From IMG/VR virus record IMGVR_UViG_3300042406_000517, positions 1 through 24,972 of that record: DNA of 24,972 nt; one strand, 5' to 3'. Below the pieces are notes generated by a model. That model ran no database searches. It saw only the letters and a list, made by a program, of their open reading frames with translations, and was not told the DNA's origin. Positions 1-5,624 of this stretch are shown one piece after another. The DNA is from a virus. The stretch's first letter is position 1, and every line of letters starts with the position of its first letter. The position numbers were made by a program, and so were the translations under genes.

Positions 1-21
1 AACGAAGACTAAAAGAATAAG

Positions 22-144
22 ATGGCATTTAACTACGCAAAATACTATGCAACGCTATTCCGCAAACGAGGCTACACGCTAATTAACGGTGTGTGGTACT
101 ATGACGCAGAAGGCAAGTACCAAGTTTATAACACAGCATCCTAG
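22..144 (+). CDS. Small aromatic-rich hypothetical protein, 40 aa
   Basis: A 40-codon frame opens with ATG and ends in TAG. The product is rich in Tyr and Phe, basic in its first half, with no visible signal peptide, membrane segment or known motif. The purine stretch just upstream (around 11-20) is only a weak ribosome binding site. The first 12 bases read as three sense codons and a stop, so the tail of a preceding gene may lie at the window edge. Function is not recognised. I call it a gene because its composition looks coding and it continues the same-strand run of tiny genes. Confidence 0.5.
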   Translation: MAFNYAKYYATLFRKRGYTLINGVWYYDAEGKYQVYNTAS

Positions 145-317
145 GAGCATAAGAAGAATAAGGGGTATCGGGTAGAATAGCGCTAAGACAGAACCCGGTT
201 TAAATGGCTACCCGTATTGGGACCAGCCCCACCTTACAGAAAACAGTAGTACTCACTTTTCTAAAAAAAAGTATAGTTACTCTATCAACCAGGTTTCAGG
301 CACAGTTACTTATACCT
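145..317. other. Noncoding gap with a short possible stem
   Basis: No convincing gene is visible. A purine-rich leader at about 151-165 resembles the one before the first small gene (shared AAGAATAAG). CGGGTAG at 169-175 can pair with CTACCCG at 208-214 across 32 nt. A frame open from 204 runs through into the next gene, but its first part lacks a ribosome site and looks untranslated. No tRNA fold could be completed here. Confidence 0.4.
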
Positions 318-545
318 ATGTTTAAATTTTTTCGCGCGCTAGAATTTCCCGCTAGAAACTCCCCTCTGAAAAATTTTTGCGCTAGAATTCACCTTCTAAA
401 GATTCCCTATATTATAGAATGGATCTGGAAAATTTTCTGGCGCGGAATTTTCATTATTGTATACTCCTTTGTTGGCCTTTTAATGCTCTTCCTGGTTGGG
501 GGACTCAGTTATGCTGGTTTACTCCACCTATGGAAGATGTTATGA
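318..545 (+). CDS. Small membrane protein, 75 aa
   Basis: From the ATG at 318 the product is 75 aa: a basic, aromatic N-terminal half followed by one strong hydrophobic segment at about residues 45-68. It is likely a single-pass inner-membrane protein with a cytoplasmic basic face. An in-frame start at 204 would add 38 residues of unlikely composition, so I prefer 318. The first half of the gene carries three GCTAGAA copies (338, 351, 381), which may be DNA-level repeats rather than a coding constraint. It overlaps the next gene by ATGA. Function is unknown; small phage membrane proteins of this type often act on host envelope or lysis, but nothing here shows that. Confidence 0.5.
   Translation: MFKFFRALEFPARNSPLKNFCARIHLLKIPYIIEWIWKIFWRGIFIIVYSFVGLLMLFLVGGLSYAGLLHLWKML
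338..387 (+). repeat. Short direct repeats, GCTAGAA x3
   Basis: GCTAGAA occurs at 338-344, 351-357 and 381-387. The first and third copies extend to GCGCTAGAATT. A related GCGCTAAGA lies at about 179. The copies are in an AT-rich stretch at the start of a small membrane-protein gene. They may be a binding site or degenerate duplication. Confidence 0.4.
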
Positions 546-658
546 TGAATCAGTACGACTATTATTTCCTGTCTCTGGTAGTAAAGATTGCATTTGTGTG
601 CTTTATCTTATATAATGATCTATCGGCCTGGTGGCTGTTATTACTATTACTTCTATGA
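542..658 (+). CDS. Very small membrane peptide, 38 aa
   Basis: A 38-aa frame starts at an ATG overlapping the previous stop (ATGA, 542-545) and ends with an ATGA overlap into the next gene (655-658). The peptide is almost entirely hydrophobic, with a segment at about residues 9-24 and a C-terminal run of seven leucines. It could be one helical hairpin or two short membrane helices. A longer frame from 419 exists but would overlap the upstream gene heavily. The double ATGA coupling is the best evidence that it is real. Function unknown. Confidence 0.5.
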   Translation: MMNQYDYYFLSLVVKIAFVCFILYNDLSAWWLLLLLLL

Positions 659-840
659 AACCTAAAATTTTACCGGTGTTAGAGATGTGTATTGAGAATG
701 GGTTAACCTATGGTTATCGCCGTGCATTTAAGCATGATGATAAACCTACAGAAGAAATGATAACAGAACAGATCAGGCAATGTATCATGCATGAACTCTA
801 CGAATGGTTTGACTTTGATAAGGTAGATTATGAACGATAA
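655..840 (+). CDS. Conserved small phage protein, 61 aa
   Basis: The product is acidic and helical, with a core pattern of Cys-Ile-Glu, Gly, then Tyr-Arg-Arg-Ala and a Trp-Phe-Asp-Phe tail. From memory this matches a family of uncharacterised proteins of about 60-75 aa found in many tailed phages. The start at 655 is chosen because it makes an ATGA junction with the preceding gene; an in-frame start at 631 would add eight residues. It overlaps the next gene by 11 nt, which implies translational coupling. No catalytic motif or membrane segment is visible. Confidence 0.65.
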   Translation: MKPKILPVLEMCIENGLTYGYRRAFKHDDKPTEEMITEQIRQCIMHELYEWFDFDKVDYER

Positions 841-1036
841 TATCAGGCAATTGGCCGAACTATCCAAGTCATTCAAGACTATGATTGTGGACGGTCAGAT
901 GCAGTCCGTACTTGTGATTGACCCTGAAAGGTTTGCCAATATGATTGTATTCGAATGTACAAAGATTGCCGCATTCAATGGAGATTTAAAAACTGCACGA
1001 CAAATCAAAGAACATTTTGGAGTTACTAATGAGTAA
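830..1036 (+). CDS. Small helical phage protein, paralogue A, 68 aa
   Basis: A 68-aa helical protein that opens with Met-Asn-Asp-Asn-Ile-Arg-Gln-Leu-Ala-Glu and ends near Glu-His-Phe-Gly-Val. The same opening (Met-Asn-x-x-Ile-x-Gln-Leu-Ala-Glu), a central Ile-Val-x-Glu-Cys and the Glu-His-Phe-Gly end occur in the gene at 1214-1444, so the two look like paralogues. Similar small proteins are common in T4-like genomes and have no assigned function. It overlaps its neighbours by 11 and 8 nt. Confidence 0.7.
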   Translation: MNDNIRQLAELSKSFKTMIVDGQMQSVLVIDPERFANMIVFECTKIAAFNGDLKTARQIKEHFGVTNE

Positions 1037-1217
1037 GAATGAAGTAGCACAACGCATGAGTGAACTCATGGCACCGGTGGAACAACAGATCATGATGTGT
1101 GATAATAGGGAGGAGATACTCATGATGGCCTGTGCCATGATGCAGCGTACCCACGAAATATTCCTTCATGAATTAGGTGAAGAAGGTTCGAAGTTAATGT
1201 ACAAGGGATACGTATGA
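1029..1217 (+). CDS. Small Met-rich phage protein, 62 aa
   Basis: A 62-aa mostly helical product with a Met-rich centre (about residues 26-40) and no membrane segment. I start it at the ATG at 1029, which overlaps the preceding stop by 8 nt; a TTG at 1017 would add four residues and is less likely. It overlaps the next gene by ATGA. The pattern Ala-Pro-x-x-Gln-Gln followed by Met-Cys-Asp resembles uncharacterised small proteins of other T4-like phages. No function can be given. Confidence 0.65.
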   Translation: MSKNEVAQRMSELMAPVEQQIMMCDNREEILMMACAMMQRTHEIFLHELGEEGSKLMYKGYV

Positions 1218-1444
1218 ACGAACGAATTAAACAACTTGCCGAAAAGGCAGGGTTTGTACTGTGGGGTGAAGAGACCTGGAACCCAGGGGATGCTATTGAT
1301 TGGTCTTCTGGCTACGATGAAGAACTAAACAAGTTTGCCCAGTTGATTGTTAAAGAATGTATGGAAATTAACAAGCAAGAACTTTCATTTACAGCATTTG
1401 AGCGATTGATGCATCGGTATCAAGAACATTTTGGAATTGAATGA
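1214..1444 (+). CDS. Small helical phage protein, paralogue B, 76 aa
   Basis: A 76-aa protein sharing its first ten residues, a middle Ile-Val-Lys-Glu-Cys motif and the closing Glu-His-Phe-Gly with the gene at 830-1036. The extra residues form a Trp/Gly/Asp-rich insert at about residues 17-34. Proteins with this layout are frequent in T4-like phages and uncharacterised. ATGA junctions at both ends tie it into one transcript. The conserved Cys and terminal His-Phe-Gly may be structural. Confidence 0.7.
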   Translation: MNERIKQLAEKAGFVLWGEETWNPGDAIDWSSGYDEELNKFAQLIVKECMEINKQELSFTAFERLMHRYQEHFGIE

Positions 1445-1755
1445 TGAATAAAAAGATTAGAAACGGTAAAGTAGCAGTTTTGTTTTCTCCCTACCATGGA
1501 GCCGGTTGGTATTCGTGGCATAATATTGAGGAGTTACTCTTTGATCCCAAAGTAGTGGATATGGTACTGGAGAAAACCTCTGCGGAGACCATAGAATTAT
1601 ACTGTAACGAGGTGTATGGAAAGGGATACTATTACGGTGGGGCCGATGACTTAGAGGTTAAATGGCTTCCTGTTGGTACCCCCTTCCGTATCCATGAATA
1701 CGATGGTGCCGAGACGCTTGAAATTCGTGATGAAATTAACTGGAACATAGCATGA
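1441..1755 (+). CDS. Conserved phage hypothetical protein, 104 aa
   Basis: A 104-aa soluble protein. Visible landmarks are an N-terminal strand with Val-Leu-Phe-Ser, then Gly-Ala-Gly-Trp-Tyr, a Leu-Leu-Phe-Asp-Pro block, a Tyr-Gly-Gly, and Pro-x-Gly-Thr-x-Phe-x-Ile-x-Glu-Tyr-Asp-Gly near the C-terminus. I recall this architecture from uncharacterised phage and prophage proteins, without a known role. Two ATGs are adjacent (1441 and 1444); the first makes the ATGA coupling. It is followed by a 4-nt overlap with the next gene. Confidence 0.7.
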   Translation: MMNKKIRNGKVAVLFSPYHGAGWYSWHNIEELLFDPKVVDMVLEKTSAETIELYCNEVYGKGYYYGGADDLEVKWLPVGTPFRIHEYDGAETLEIRDEINWNIA

Positions 1756-2285
1756 ACGAAATACTAGATAAACAACTGTGTGAAAAGTATCCTTTACTCT
1801 TTAAAGACCGAAATGCCGATATGAGAACTACGGCTATGTGCTGGGGCTTTGCCCATGGTGATGGCTGGTTTAATATTATCGATACGTTATGCTGGCACCT
1901 TCACCGCAAATATGATGATTCAAAGTCTAGGTATGAATACCTGGTCTCCCGCCTGGGTAAATCCCGCTTTGGCGAGAATAATAAGCATATCGTAACTCAG
2001 GAAGATATCGATGATGCAAAGGTAAGAATGGATGAGGAAGCCGAAAGGGTTCCTACCGTAGTTCAGGTTAAGGAAAAGTTCGGTACCTTACGTTTCTATA
2101 TCCAGGCTGGTACCGATGAGCATTACAACTACATTTCCTTTGCCGAATCCATGTCTGCGGTTACTTGTGAGACCTGTGGTAAACCTGGGAAACGCCTGGG
2201 CCGTGGATGGATCTATACTGCTTGTGAAGAACATGCAGAGGACGATGACTGGGCTCAATCCCTGGTTACGGATGAAGAAGAGTAA
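1752..2285 (+). CDS. Conserved phage protein with putative zinc site, 177 aa
   Basis: A 177-aa soluble protein. The C-terminal third has Cys139-x2-Cys142 and Cys158-x2-His161, a plausible zinc knuckle. Before it is a Lys-Glu-Lys-Phe-Gly-Thr-Leu-Arg-Phe-Tyr block (about 107-116), a signature I associate with uncharacterised phage and bacterial proteins of this size. The N-terminal part has Gly-Asp-Gly-Trp-Phe near residues 36-40. The tail is very acidic. It closes the first operon: a clear sigma70-like promoter follows at once. Function unknown; the zinc site may be structural. Confidence 0.7.
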   Translation: MNEILDKQLCEKYPLLFKDRNADMRTTAMCWGFAHGDGWFNIIDTLCWHLHRKYDDSKSRYEYLVSRLGKSRFGENNKHIVTQEDIDDAKVRMDEEAERVPTVVQVKEKFGTLRFYIQAGTDEHYNYISFAESMSAVTCETCGKPGKRLGRGWIYTACEEHAEDDDWAQSLVTDEEE

Positions 2286-2299
2286 CGTTACGTAGATAG

Positions 2300-2327
2300 T
2301 TGATTTTCTCGCTCAAGCCCCTATAAT
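2300..2327 (+). promoter_or_regulatory. Sigma70-like promoter before metallopeptidase gene
   Basis: The -35 box is TTGATT (2300-2305) and the -10 box is TATAAT (2322-2327), with a 16-nt spacer. AGTTGATTTT and the following TCGC also occur in the promoter at 3092. The -10 box lies inside a perfect inverted repeat, CCCTAT-A-ATAGGG (2319-2331), which might be an operator. The ribosome site AGAAGGAG (about 2336-2343) and the ATG at 2353 follow. Confidence 0.75.
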
Positions 2328-2352
2328 AGGGTATGAGAAGGAGTTATATATT

Positions 2353-2838
2353 ATGATTAAAGAAACCGATAAACTGGTTACGAAGGGCGTCTACATGTCC
2401 CTCTCGGCCATCTATACCCATACTAAAACTGCCAAGGTCATTGCTCTGATGATCCAACGTTCTCTACCTGAGTTTCGTAAGCAATTGAATCTACCCAGAG
2501 ACGTAAAGTTTCGTATTGCGCCTATTAAGGCTAAAAATACGAACGGTTACTACGAGGTAGAAAATAATATGGCTACCATCGATTGTAGACTTGGGTGGGC
2601 TAAGGCGTTAGAGGTGATTGCCCATGAACTAGTCCATGCCGAACAATACCATACCGGTAAACTTAAGAAGAAATTCGTTAAACGTAAGGGTTGGTTACAT
2701 CATTGGAACGGTACTCCAGGTAAAAAAGGTACTACCTATAAGGCTTACCGTGATCAACCGTGGGAGCAAGAGGCCTGGAATCGTCAGATGTATCTAGCCG
2801 AGACTGTTTGCCGTATTTTAGAGGAAAAATATCCATGA
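2353..2838 (+). CDS. SprT-like/HExxH zinc metallopeptidase-like protein
   Basis: A 161-aa protein with the zinc-metallopeptidase motif His91-Glu-Leu-Val-His95, predicted to hold Zn through both His and to use Glu92 as general base. A downstream Pro-Trp-Glu138-Gln-Glu140-Ala supplies a likely third ligand, as in small phage and bacterial SprT-like or gluzincin-type peptidases. Between them is a very basic loop (about 103-118), which could bind nucleic acid. I prefer the start at 2353 because of the AGAAGGAG site; 2395 is an alternative. It overlaps the MazG-like gene by ATGA. The substrate is not known, and the SprT assignment is by motif only. Confidence 0.7.
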   Translation: MIKETDKLVTKGVYMSLSAIYTHTKTAKVIALMIQRSLPEFRKQLNLPRDVKFRIAPIKAKNTNGYYEVENNMATIDCRLGWAKALEVIAHELVHAEQYHTGKLKKKFVKRKGWLHHWNGTPGKKGTTYKAYRDQPWEQEAWNRQMYLAETVCRILEEKYP

Positions 2839-3095
2839 ACCGTAATGAAGAGATAATGACCATACTCCAGGAGGAGTGTGCAGAGGTGATTCAAGCAGTT
2901 TCTAAGGTGAGACGCTTTGGAATGTCAGAAAATCACTCCAATTTAGTGGTTGAACTGTGTGACCTCCAGGCAATGCTTGACCTGATGTATGAATATGAGG
3001 TGGTTCACTGCAGTTACGAGCAACGACTTGACAATATTTTCACAAAACGTGAAAAATTAAAAAAGTTTTCCAAGATTTTCGAAAGTAACAGTTGA
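2835..3095 (+). CDS. MazG-like NTP pyrophosphohydrolase
   Basis: An 86-aa all-alpha protein of the MazG-like family, which hydrolyses NTPs or dNTPs to monophosphate and pyrophosphate using Mg. The metal-binding pattern is visible: Glu13-Glu14-x2-Glu17 and, in the next helix, Glu40-x2-Asp43. The block after the first motif, ending Ser-Lys-x-x-Arg-Phe-Gly, is typical of phage members. The start at 2835 makes an ATGA junction with the peptidase gene; a longer frame from 2760 is a shadow. Phage MazG proteins are thought to adjust nucleotide or alarmone pools. The substrate here is unknown. Confidence 0.8.
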   Translation: MNRNEEIMTILQEECAEVIQAVSKVRRFGMSENHSNLVVELCDLQAMLDLMYEYEVVHCSYEQRLDNIFTKREKLKKFSKIFESNS

Positions 3096-3120
3096 TTTTA
3101 TCGCAAAACCGCGTTATAAT
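3092..3120 (+). promoter_or_regulatory. Strong sigma70-like promoter before DUF932 gene
   Basis: TTGATT (3092-3097), a 17-nt spacer and TATAAT (3115-3120). The 16-mer TATAATTGATACATCA (3115-3130) is repeated exactly in the promoter at 20535-20550, and both are preceded by GTAACAGTTG. The signal starts at the very end of the MazG-like gene. It is probably an early promoter read by host RNA polymerase. Confidence 0.8.
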
Positions 3121-3151
3121 TGATACATCACAACACAGAAAGGTAATTTAA

Positions 3152-4126
3152 ATGTCACATGAACTTGAAATTCAGAAAAACGGCGAAGCAGACATGGCAT
3201 ATGTCGGTGAAACCCCCTGGCATGGCTTAGGTAAACGCGTTCCTAACGATGTTTCGCCTGAGCAGATGCTCAAAGCAGCAAATCTTGACTGGTCTGTCAG
3301 TAAGAAACAGCTTTTCTTCAATACTGAAGGTGGTCCTGTACCTACTACGGCTCAGGCCCTGGTACGTTCTACCGATAGTAAGGTTTTGACCATTGTTTCT
3401 GATAATTGGAACCCGGTTCAGAACCTGGAAGCGTTCGAATTCTTCAATGACTTCGTTCACGCCGGGGATATGGAGATGCATACCGCTGGATCCCTTAAAG
3501 GCGGTAAGATGGTCTGGGCTATGGCGCAGATTAAAGACTCGTTTACTCTATTTGGAGGAGATAAGGTTGAAGGATATTTGCTATTTAGTAATCCTCATGA
3601 GTTTGGTCGTTCTATCGATGTTCGTTTCACACCCGTTAGAGTGGTTTGCAATAATACGTTAACTATGGCTCTGGATAGTAAAGCCAAGCACTCTGTTAAG
3701 ATCAATCACCGTTCTAAATTCGATGGTGACTCTGTAAAAGAGACCTTGGGTATTGCTAAAGATCAGTTGTCTCGTTATAAAGAGCAAGCCCAGTTCCTGG
3801 GTAAGAAGAAGTATAACAAAGAAACGATTGTTGAGTACTTTAACCGTGTATTCCCATCTATGTCTAAAGATGAGATGAAACGTGCTAATACTTCATTCCC
3901 TATCAGCCGTCAGGCCGAAGAGGCAATGGCGATTGTTCATACCCAGCCTGGTGCAAACTTTGCCGAGGGTAGCTGGTGGCAGGCATTCAATGCCGTTACC
4001 TATATGACTGATCACAAGATGGGTCGTTCACGCGATAGTCGTTTGACTTCTGCCTGGTACGGTCTTAATCGTGTAAAGAAAGAACGTGCCCTTGACCTGG
4101 CCGTTGAGTATGCAGAAACTGCTTGA
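3152..4126 (+). CDS. DUF932 family phage/plasmid-like protein
   Basis: A 324-aa protein matching the DUF932 (phage/plasmid-like, TIGR03299-type) family. Landmarks are the opening stretch with Thr-Pro-Trp-His-Gly-Leu-Gly (about residues 21-27), a central Arg-Phe-Thr-Pro-Val-Arg-Val-Val-Cys-x-Asn-Thr block, and the C-terminal Asn-Ala-Val-Thr-Tyr-x-Thr-Asp-His segment. The family is widespread on phages and plasmids; its biochemical role is not established. It has its own strong promoter and an AGAAAGG ribosome site, suggesting high early expression. GroES follows after 22 nt, probably on the same transcript. Confidence 0.85.
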   Translation: MSHELEIQKNGEADMAYVGETPWHGLGKRVPNDVSPEQMLKAANLDWSVSKKQLFFNTEGGPVPTTAQALVRSTDSKVLTIVSDNWNPVQNLEAFEFFNDFVHAGDMEMHTAGSLKGGKMVWAMAQIKDSFTLFGGDKVEGYLLFSNPHEFGRSIDVRFTPVRVVCNNTLTMALDSKAKHSVKINHRSKFDGDSVKETLGIAKDQLSRYKEQAQFLGKKKYNKETIVEYFNRVFPSMSKDEMKRANTSFPISRQAEEAMAIVHTQPGANFAEGSWWQAFNAVTYMTDHKMGRSRDSRLTSAWYGLNRVKKERALDLAVEYAETA

Positions 4127-4148
4127 TTAAATTTAAAAAGGAATTATA

Positions 4149-4412
4149 ATGATTGTTAAACCTCTTAAAGATAAGGTACTGATTGCTGAAGGTAAGAAAG
4201 ATACCACAACAGAGAGTGGTATTATTCTAGATGGCCGTGGTCTAGGTAATACAACACCTGGGATTATTGTAGCTGTAGGTCCTGATGTTAAAGAGGTTAA
4301 AGAGGGTGACACCGTCTACCTTGACTGGAGTAAATCATCTCCTGTTAACGTAGACGGTGCACAACGGGTTATGATTTCTGAGAAAGAAATTATTGCTGTA
4401 ATAGAAGTTTAA
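4149..4412 (+). CDS. groES: Co-chaperonin GroES
   Basis: An 87-aa GroES. It opens with the family strand (Val-Lys-Pro-Leu-x-Asp-Lys-Val-Leu), has a mobile loop with the hydrophobic Gly-Ile-Ile-Leu tripeptide for GroEL binding (about residues 24-27), then Pro-Gly-x-Ile-x-Ala-Val-Gly-Pro and Val-Lys-Glu-Gly-Asp-x-Val. It is slightly shorter than E. coli GroES (97 aa) but looks complete. It would form the heptameric lid on host GroEL and may retune the chaperonin for phage capsid or other proteins, as T4 gp31 does; unlike gp31 its sequence is plainly GroES-like. An AAAAAGGAATT ribosome site precedes it. Confidence 0.93.
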   Translation: MIVKPLKDKVLIAEGKKDTTTESGIILDGRGLGNTTPGIIVAVGPDVKEVKEGDTVYLDWSKSSPVNVDGAQRVMISEKEIIAVIEV

Positions 4413-4619
4413 GATCCCGTTCCTACTTTTCGTTAAAGTAGCGTTTGACTAACGATAGAGGTCCGGTGGCAGAAAACCGTTAGCGTAGGGATGGAAACTA
4501 CCCCCGCAGACTCTGATAGGCAGAATCCTAACTGCACACAGACATCGAGAATAAAATGGAAGGACAGGGTAACAACTCATGTAGGGGCGATTGTGGAAGA
4601 CGTAGCCTGCAACTAATTT
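4413..4619 (+). ncRNA. Putative structured noncoding RNA upstream of tRNA cluster
   Basis: This 207-nt stretch has no convincing ORF but several hairpins. CTACTTT/AAAGTAG (4423-4429 with 4435-4441) has a 5-nt loop. CTAACG/CGTTAG (4449-4454 with 4478-4483) and GTAGGG/CTACCC (4485-4490 with 4498-4503) follow. A nested GCAG..CTGC (4506-4509 with 4532-4535) encloses TAGG..CCTA. None is followed by a U-run, so they are not plain terminators. It matches no RNA family I recognise (not tmRNA, not RNase P RNA). It may be a stable RNA, a long processed tRNA leader, or a GroES 3' UTR. Confidence 0.4.
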
Positions 4620-4694
4620 GGTCTCATAGTATAACGGTTAGTACGGTGGCTTGTCACGCCATTAATAGGAGTTCGATTCTCCTTGAGACCGCCA
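4620..4694 (+). tRNA. tRNA-Asp (GTC)
   Basis: The acceptor stem GGTCTCA pairs with TGAGACC, and CCA is encoded (ends 4694). The D stem is GTAT/GTAC. The anticodon arm is GTGGC-TTGTCAC-GCCAT with anticodon GTC. The T arm is AGGAG-TTCGATT-CTCCT. The variable loop is 4 nt. Confidence 0.95.
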
Positions 4695-4697
4695 TAA

Positions 4698-4772
4698 GGA
4701 GCGTTCGTCTATCGGTTAGGACATTAGGTTTTCATCCTAATAAGAGGAGTTCGATTCTCCTACGCTCTTCCA
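4698..4772 (+). tRNA. tRNA-Glu (TTC)
   Basis: The acceptor stem GGAGCGT pairs with ACGCTCT (one G-T), with T discriminator and encoded CCA. The anticodon arm is TTAGG-TTTTCAT-CCTAA, anticodon TTC. The T arm is identical to that of the tRNA-Asp just upstream, three bases away. Confidence 0.93.
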
Positions 4773-4779
4773 TTTTATT

Positions 4780-4853
4780 GCGGGGTTAGTTTAGTGGTAA
4801 AACGAGATCCTTCCAAGTTCAAGTCAGGAGTCCGATTCTCCTACCCCGCTCCA
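4780..4853 (+). tRNA. tRNA-Gly (TCC), weak anticodon stem
   Basis: The acceptor stem GCGGGGT/ACCCCGC is perfect, CCA is encoded and the D arm is GTTT-AGTGGTA-AAAC. The anticodon loop CTTCCAA gives TCC, but the stem AGATC/GTTCA has two mismatches (A-A and T-T). The T loop is TCCGATT, with C in place of the usual T55. It is probably functional but degenerating. Confidence 0.8.
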
Positions 4854-4857
4854 TCCT

Positions 4858-4934
4858 GCCCCGGTGACGGAATTGGTATACGTGTTGGTCTTAGAAGCCA
4901 AATTTTAGGAGTTCGAGTCTCCTCTGGGGCACCA
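4858..4934 (+). tRNA. tRNA-Leu (TAG), short variable loop
   Basis: The acceptor stem GCCCCGG/CTGGGGC, encoded CCA and anticodon arm TTGGT-CTTAGAA-GCCAA give anticodon TAG. The D arm (3-bp ACG/CGT with a long loop) is of the leucine class II type. The variable region is only five nt (ATTTT), whereas bacterial tRNA-Leu normally has a long variable arm. Confidence 0.88.
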
Positions 4935-4939
4935 TTCTT

Positions 4940-5014
4940 CTGGCGTTAGTTCAATGGATAGAACAGTAGCCTTCTAAGCTATCAATACAGGTTCGATTCC
5001 TGTACGCCGGACCA
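4940..5014 (+). tRNA. tRNA-Arg (TCT)
   Basis: The acceptor stem CTGGCGT pairs with ACGCCGG (one T-G), with encoded CCA. The D stem is GTTC/GAAC. The anticodon arm is GTAGC-CTTCTAA-GCTAT with anticodon TCT, reading AGA/AGG codons favoured by AT-rich phages. The T arm is ACAGG-TTCGATT-CCTGT. Confidence 0.94.
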
Positions 5015-5015
5015 T

Positions 5016-5594
5016 TTATTCTGCAGGTGGAGTTTCAAATATTAAATTACGTAAACCATATTCATAATCTTTAAGTATTTCTAGCATAAGATTACAAACC
5101 TTTACTCTATGTTGAAAAGTAATTAGTTCTTGTCTTCTTTGCTGGATTTGATTAATGACAAAGCTATTTAATAAATTTTCACCTTCGGTTTTTATTCGTA
5201 ACTTCTTAGAAACCTTTTCAAGATTAACAATATACCTTTCTGTAACTCCTATGTCCTTAAATACCAATTCAAGCATAGTTCTAGTTTCCATTTCAGCAAT
5301 TAAAATTAAATCATCTTGATCAACATTAAAGCTAGGTACAACGTGTAAAAGTATTTGAACTATATTTGCAACAGCTTCATCTTTAGCATTTGATGTAGTA
5401 GTTTCCCCGGTAATGTCATATTGTTTTCTTCTAACAGGATCACTTAATATTTCGTACGCTAATTTAATGCTCTTGAATATCTCTTCATCACCACCTTTAT
5501 CGGGGTGATACATTTGTGCTAAAGTTCTATATCGTTGTCTAATAGTTTCTAAAGAAGCATCAACAGGTACGTCTAATTCGGTGTAGGGGTTCAT
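5016..5594 (-). CDS. J-domain (DnaJ-like) protein
   Basis: A 192-aa protein on the minus strand. Residues about 3-62 form a J domain with the Hsp70-stimulating His30-Pro31-Asp32 motif, followed by Lys-Gly-Gly and the helix ending Tyr-Glu-Ile-Leu-Ser-Asp. No Gly/Phe region, zinc domain or client-binding barrel follows. Instead there is a helical, charged C-terminal region (about 75-192) I do not recognise. It should recruit and stimulate host DnaK on a phage-chosen client. It is the only convincing minus-strand gene, set between tRNA-Arg and tRNA-Leu with 1 nt separating its stop from tRNA-Arg, and is markedly AT-rich. This suggests separate acquisition and timing. Confidence 0.9.
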   Translation of the reverse strand: MNPYTELDVPVDASLETIRQRYRTLAQMYHPDKGGDEEIFKSIKLAYEILSDPVRRKQYDITGETTTSNAKDEAVANIVQILLHVVPSFNVDQDDLILIAEMETRTMLELVFKDIGVTERYIVNLEKVSKKLRIKTEGENLLNSFVINQIQQRRQELITFQHRVKVCNLMLEILKDYEYGLRNLIFETPPAE

Positions 5595-5624
5595 TTTTTA
5601 TAAAGTAGTTTTATATATTTATGT

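Noticed and set aside
145-240. A possible tRNA or tRNA fragment near the left end
   Set aside because: Only a 7-bp stem is visible. No T loop, CCA end or anticodon arm could be fitted on either strand.
3227-3662. Frames on both strands inside the DUF932 gene
   Set aside because: They lie completely inside a well-supported coding gene and have no start signal of their own.
4423-4441. Hairpin after groES as a rho-independent terminator
   Set aside because: The stem is perfect, but no T-run follows, so I treat it as part of the structured RNA instead.
4556-4789. A 77-codon frame across tRNA-Asp and tRNA-Glu
   Set aside because: It is produced by two solid tRNA genes and has no ribosome site or protein-like composition; its repeated Arg-Ser-Ser-Ile-Leu-Leu comes from the duplicated T arms.
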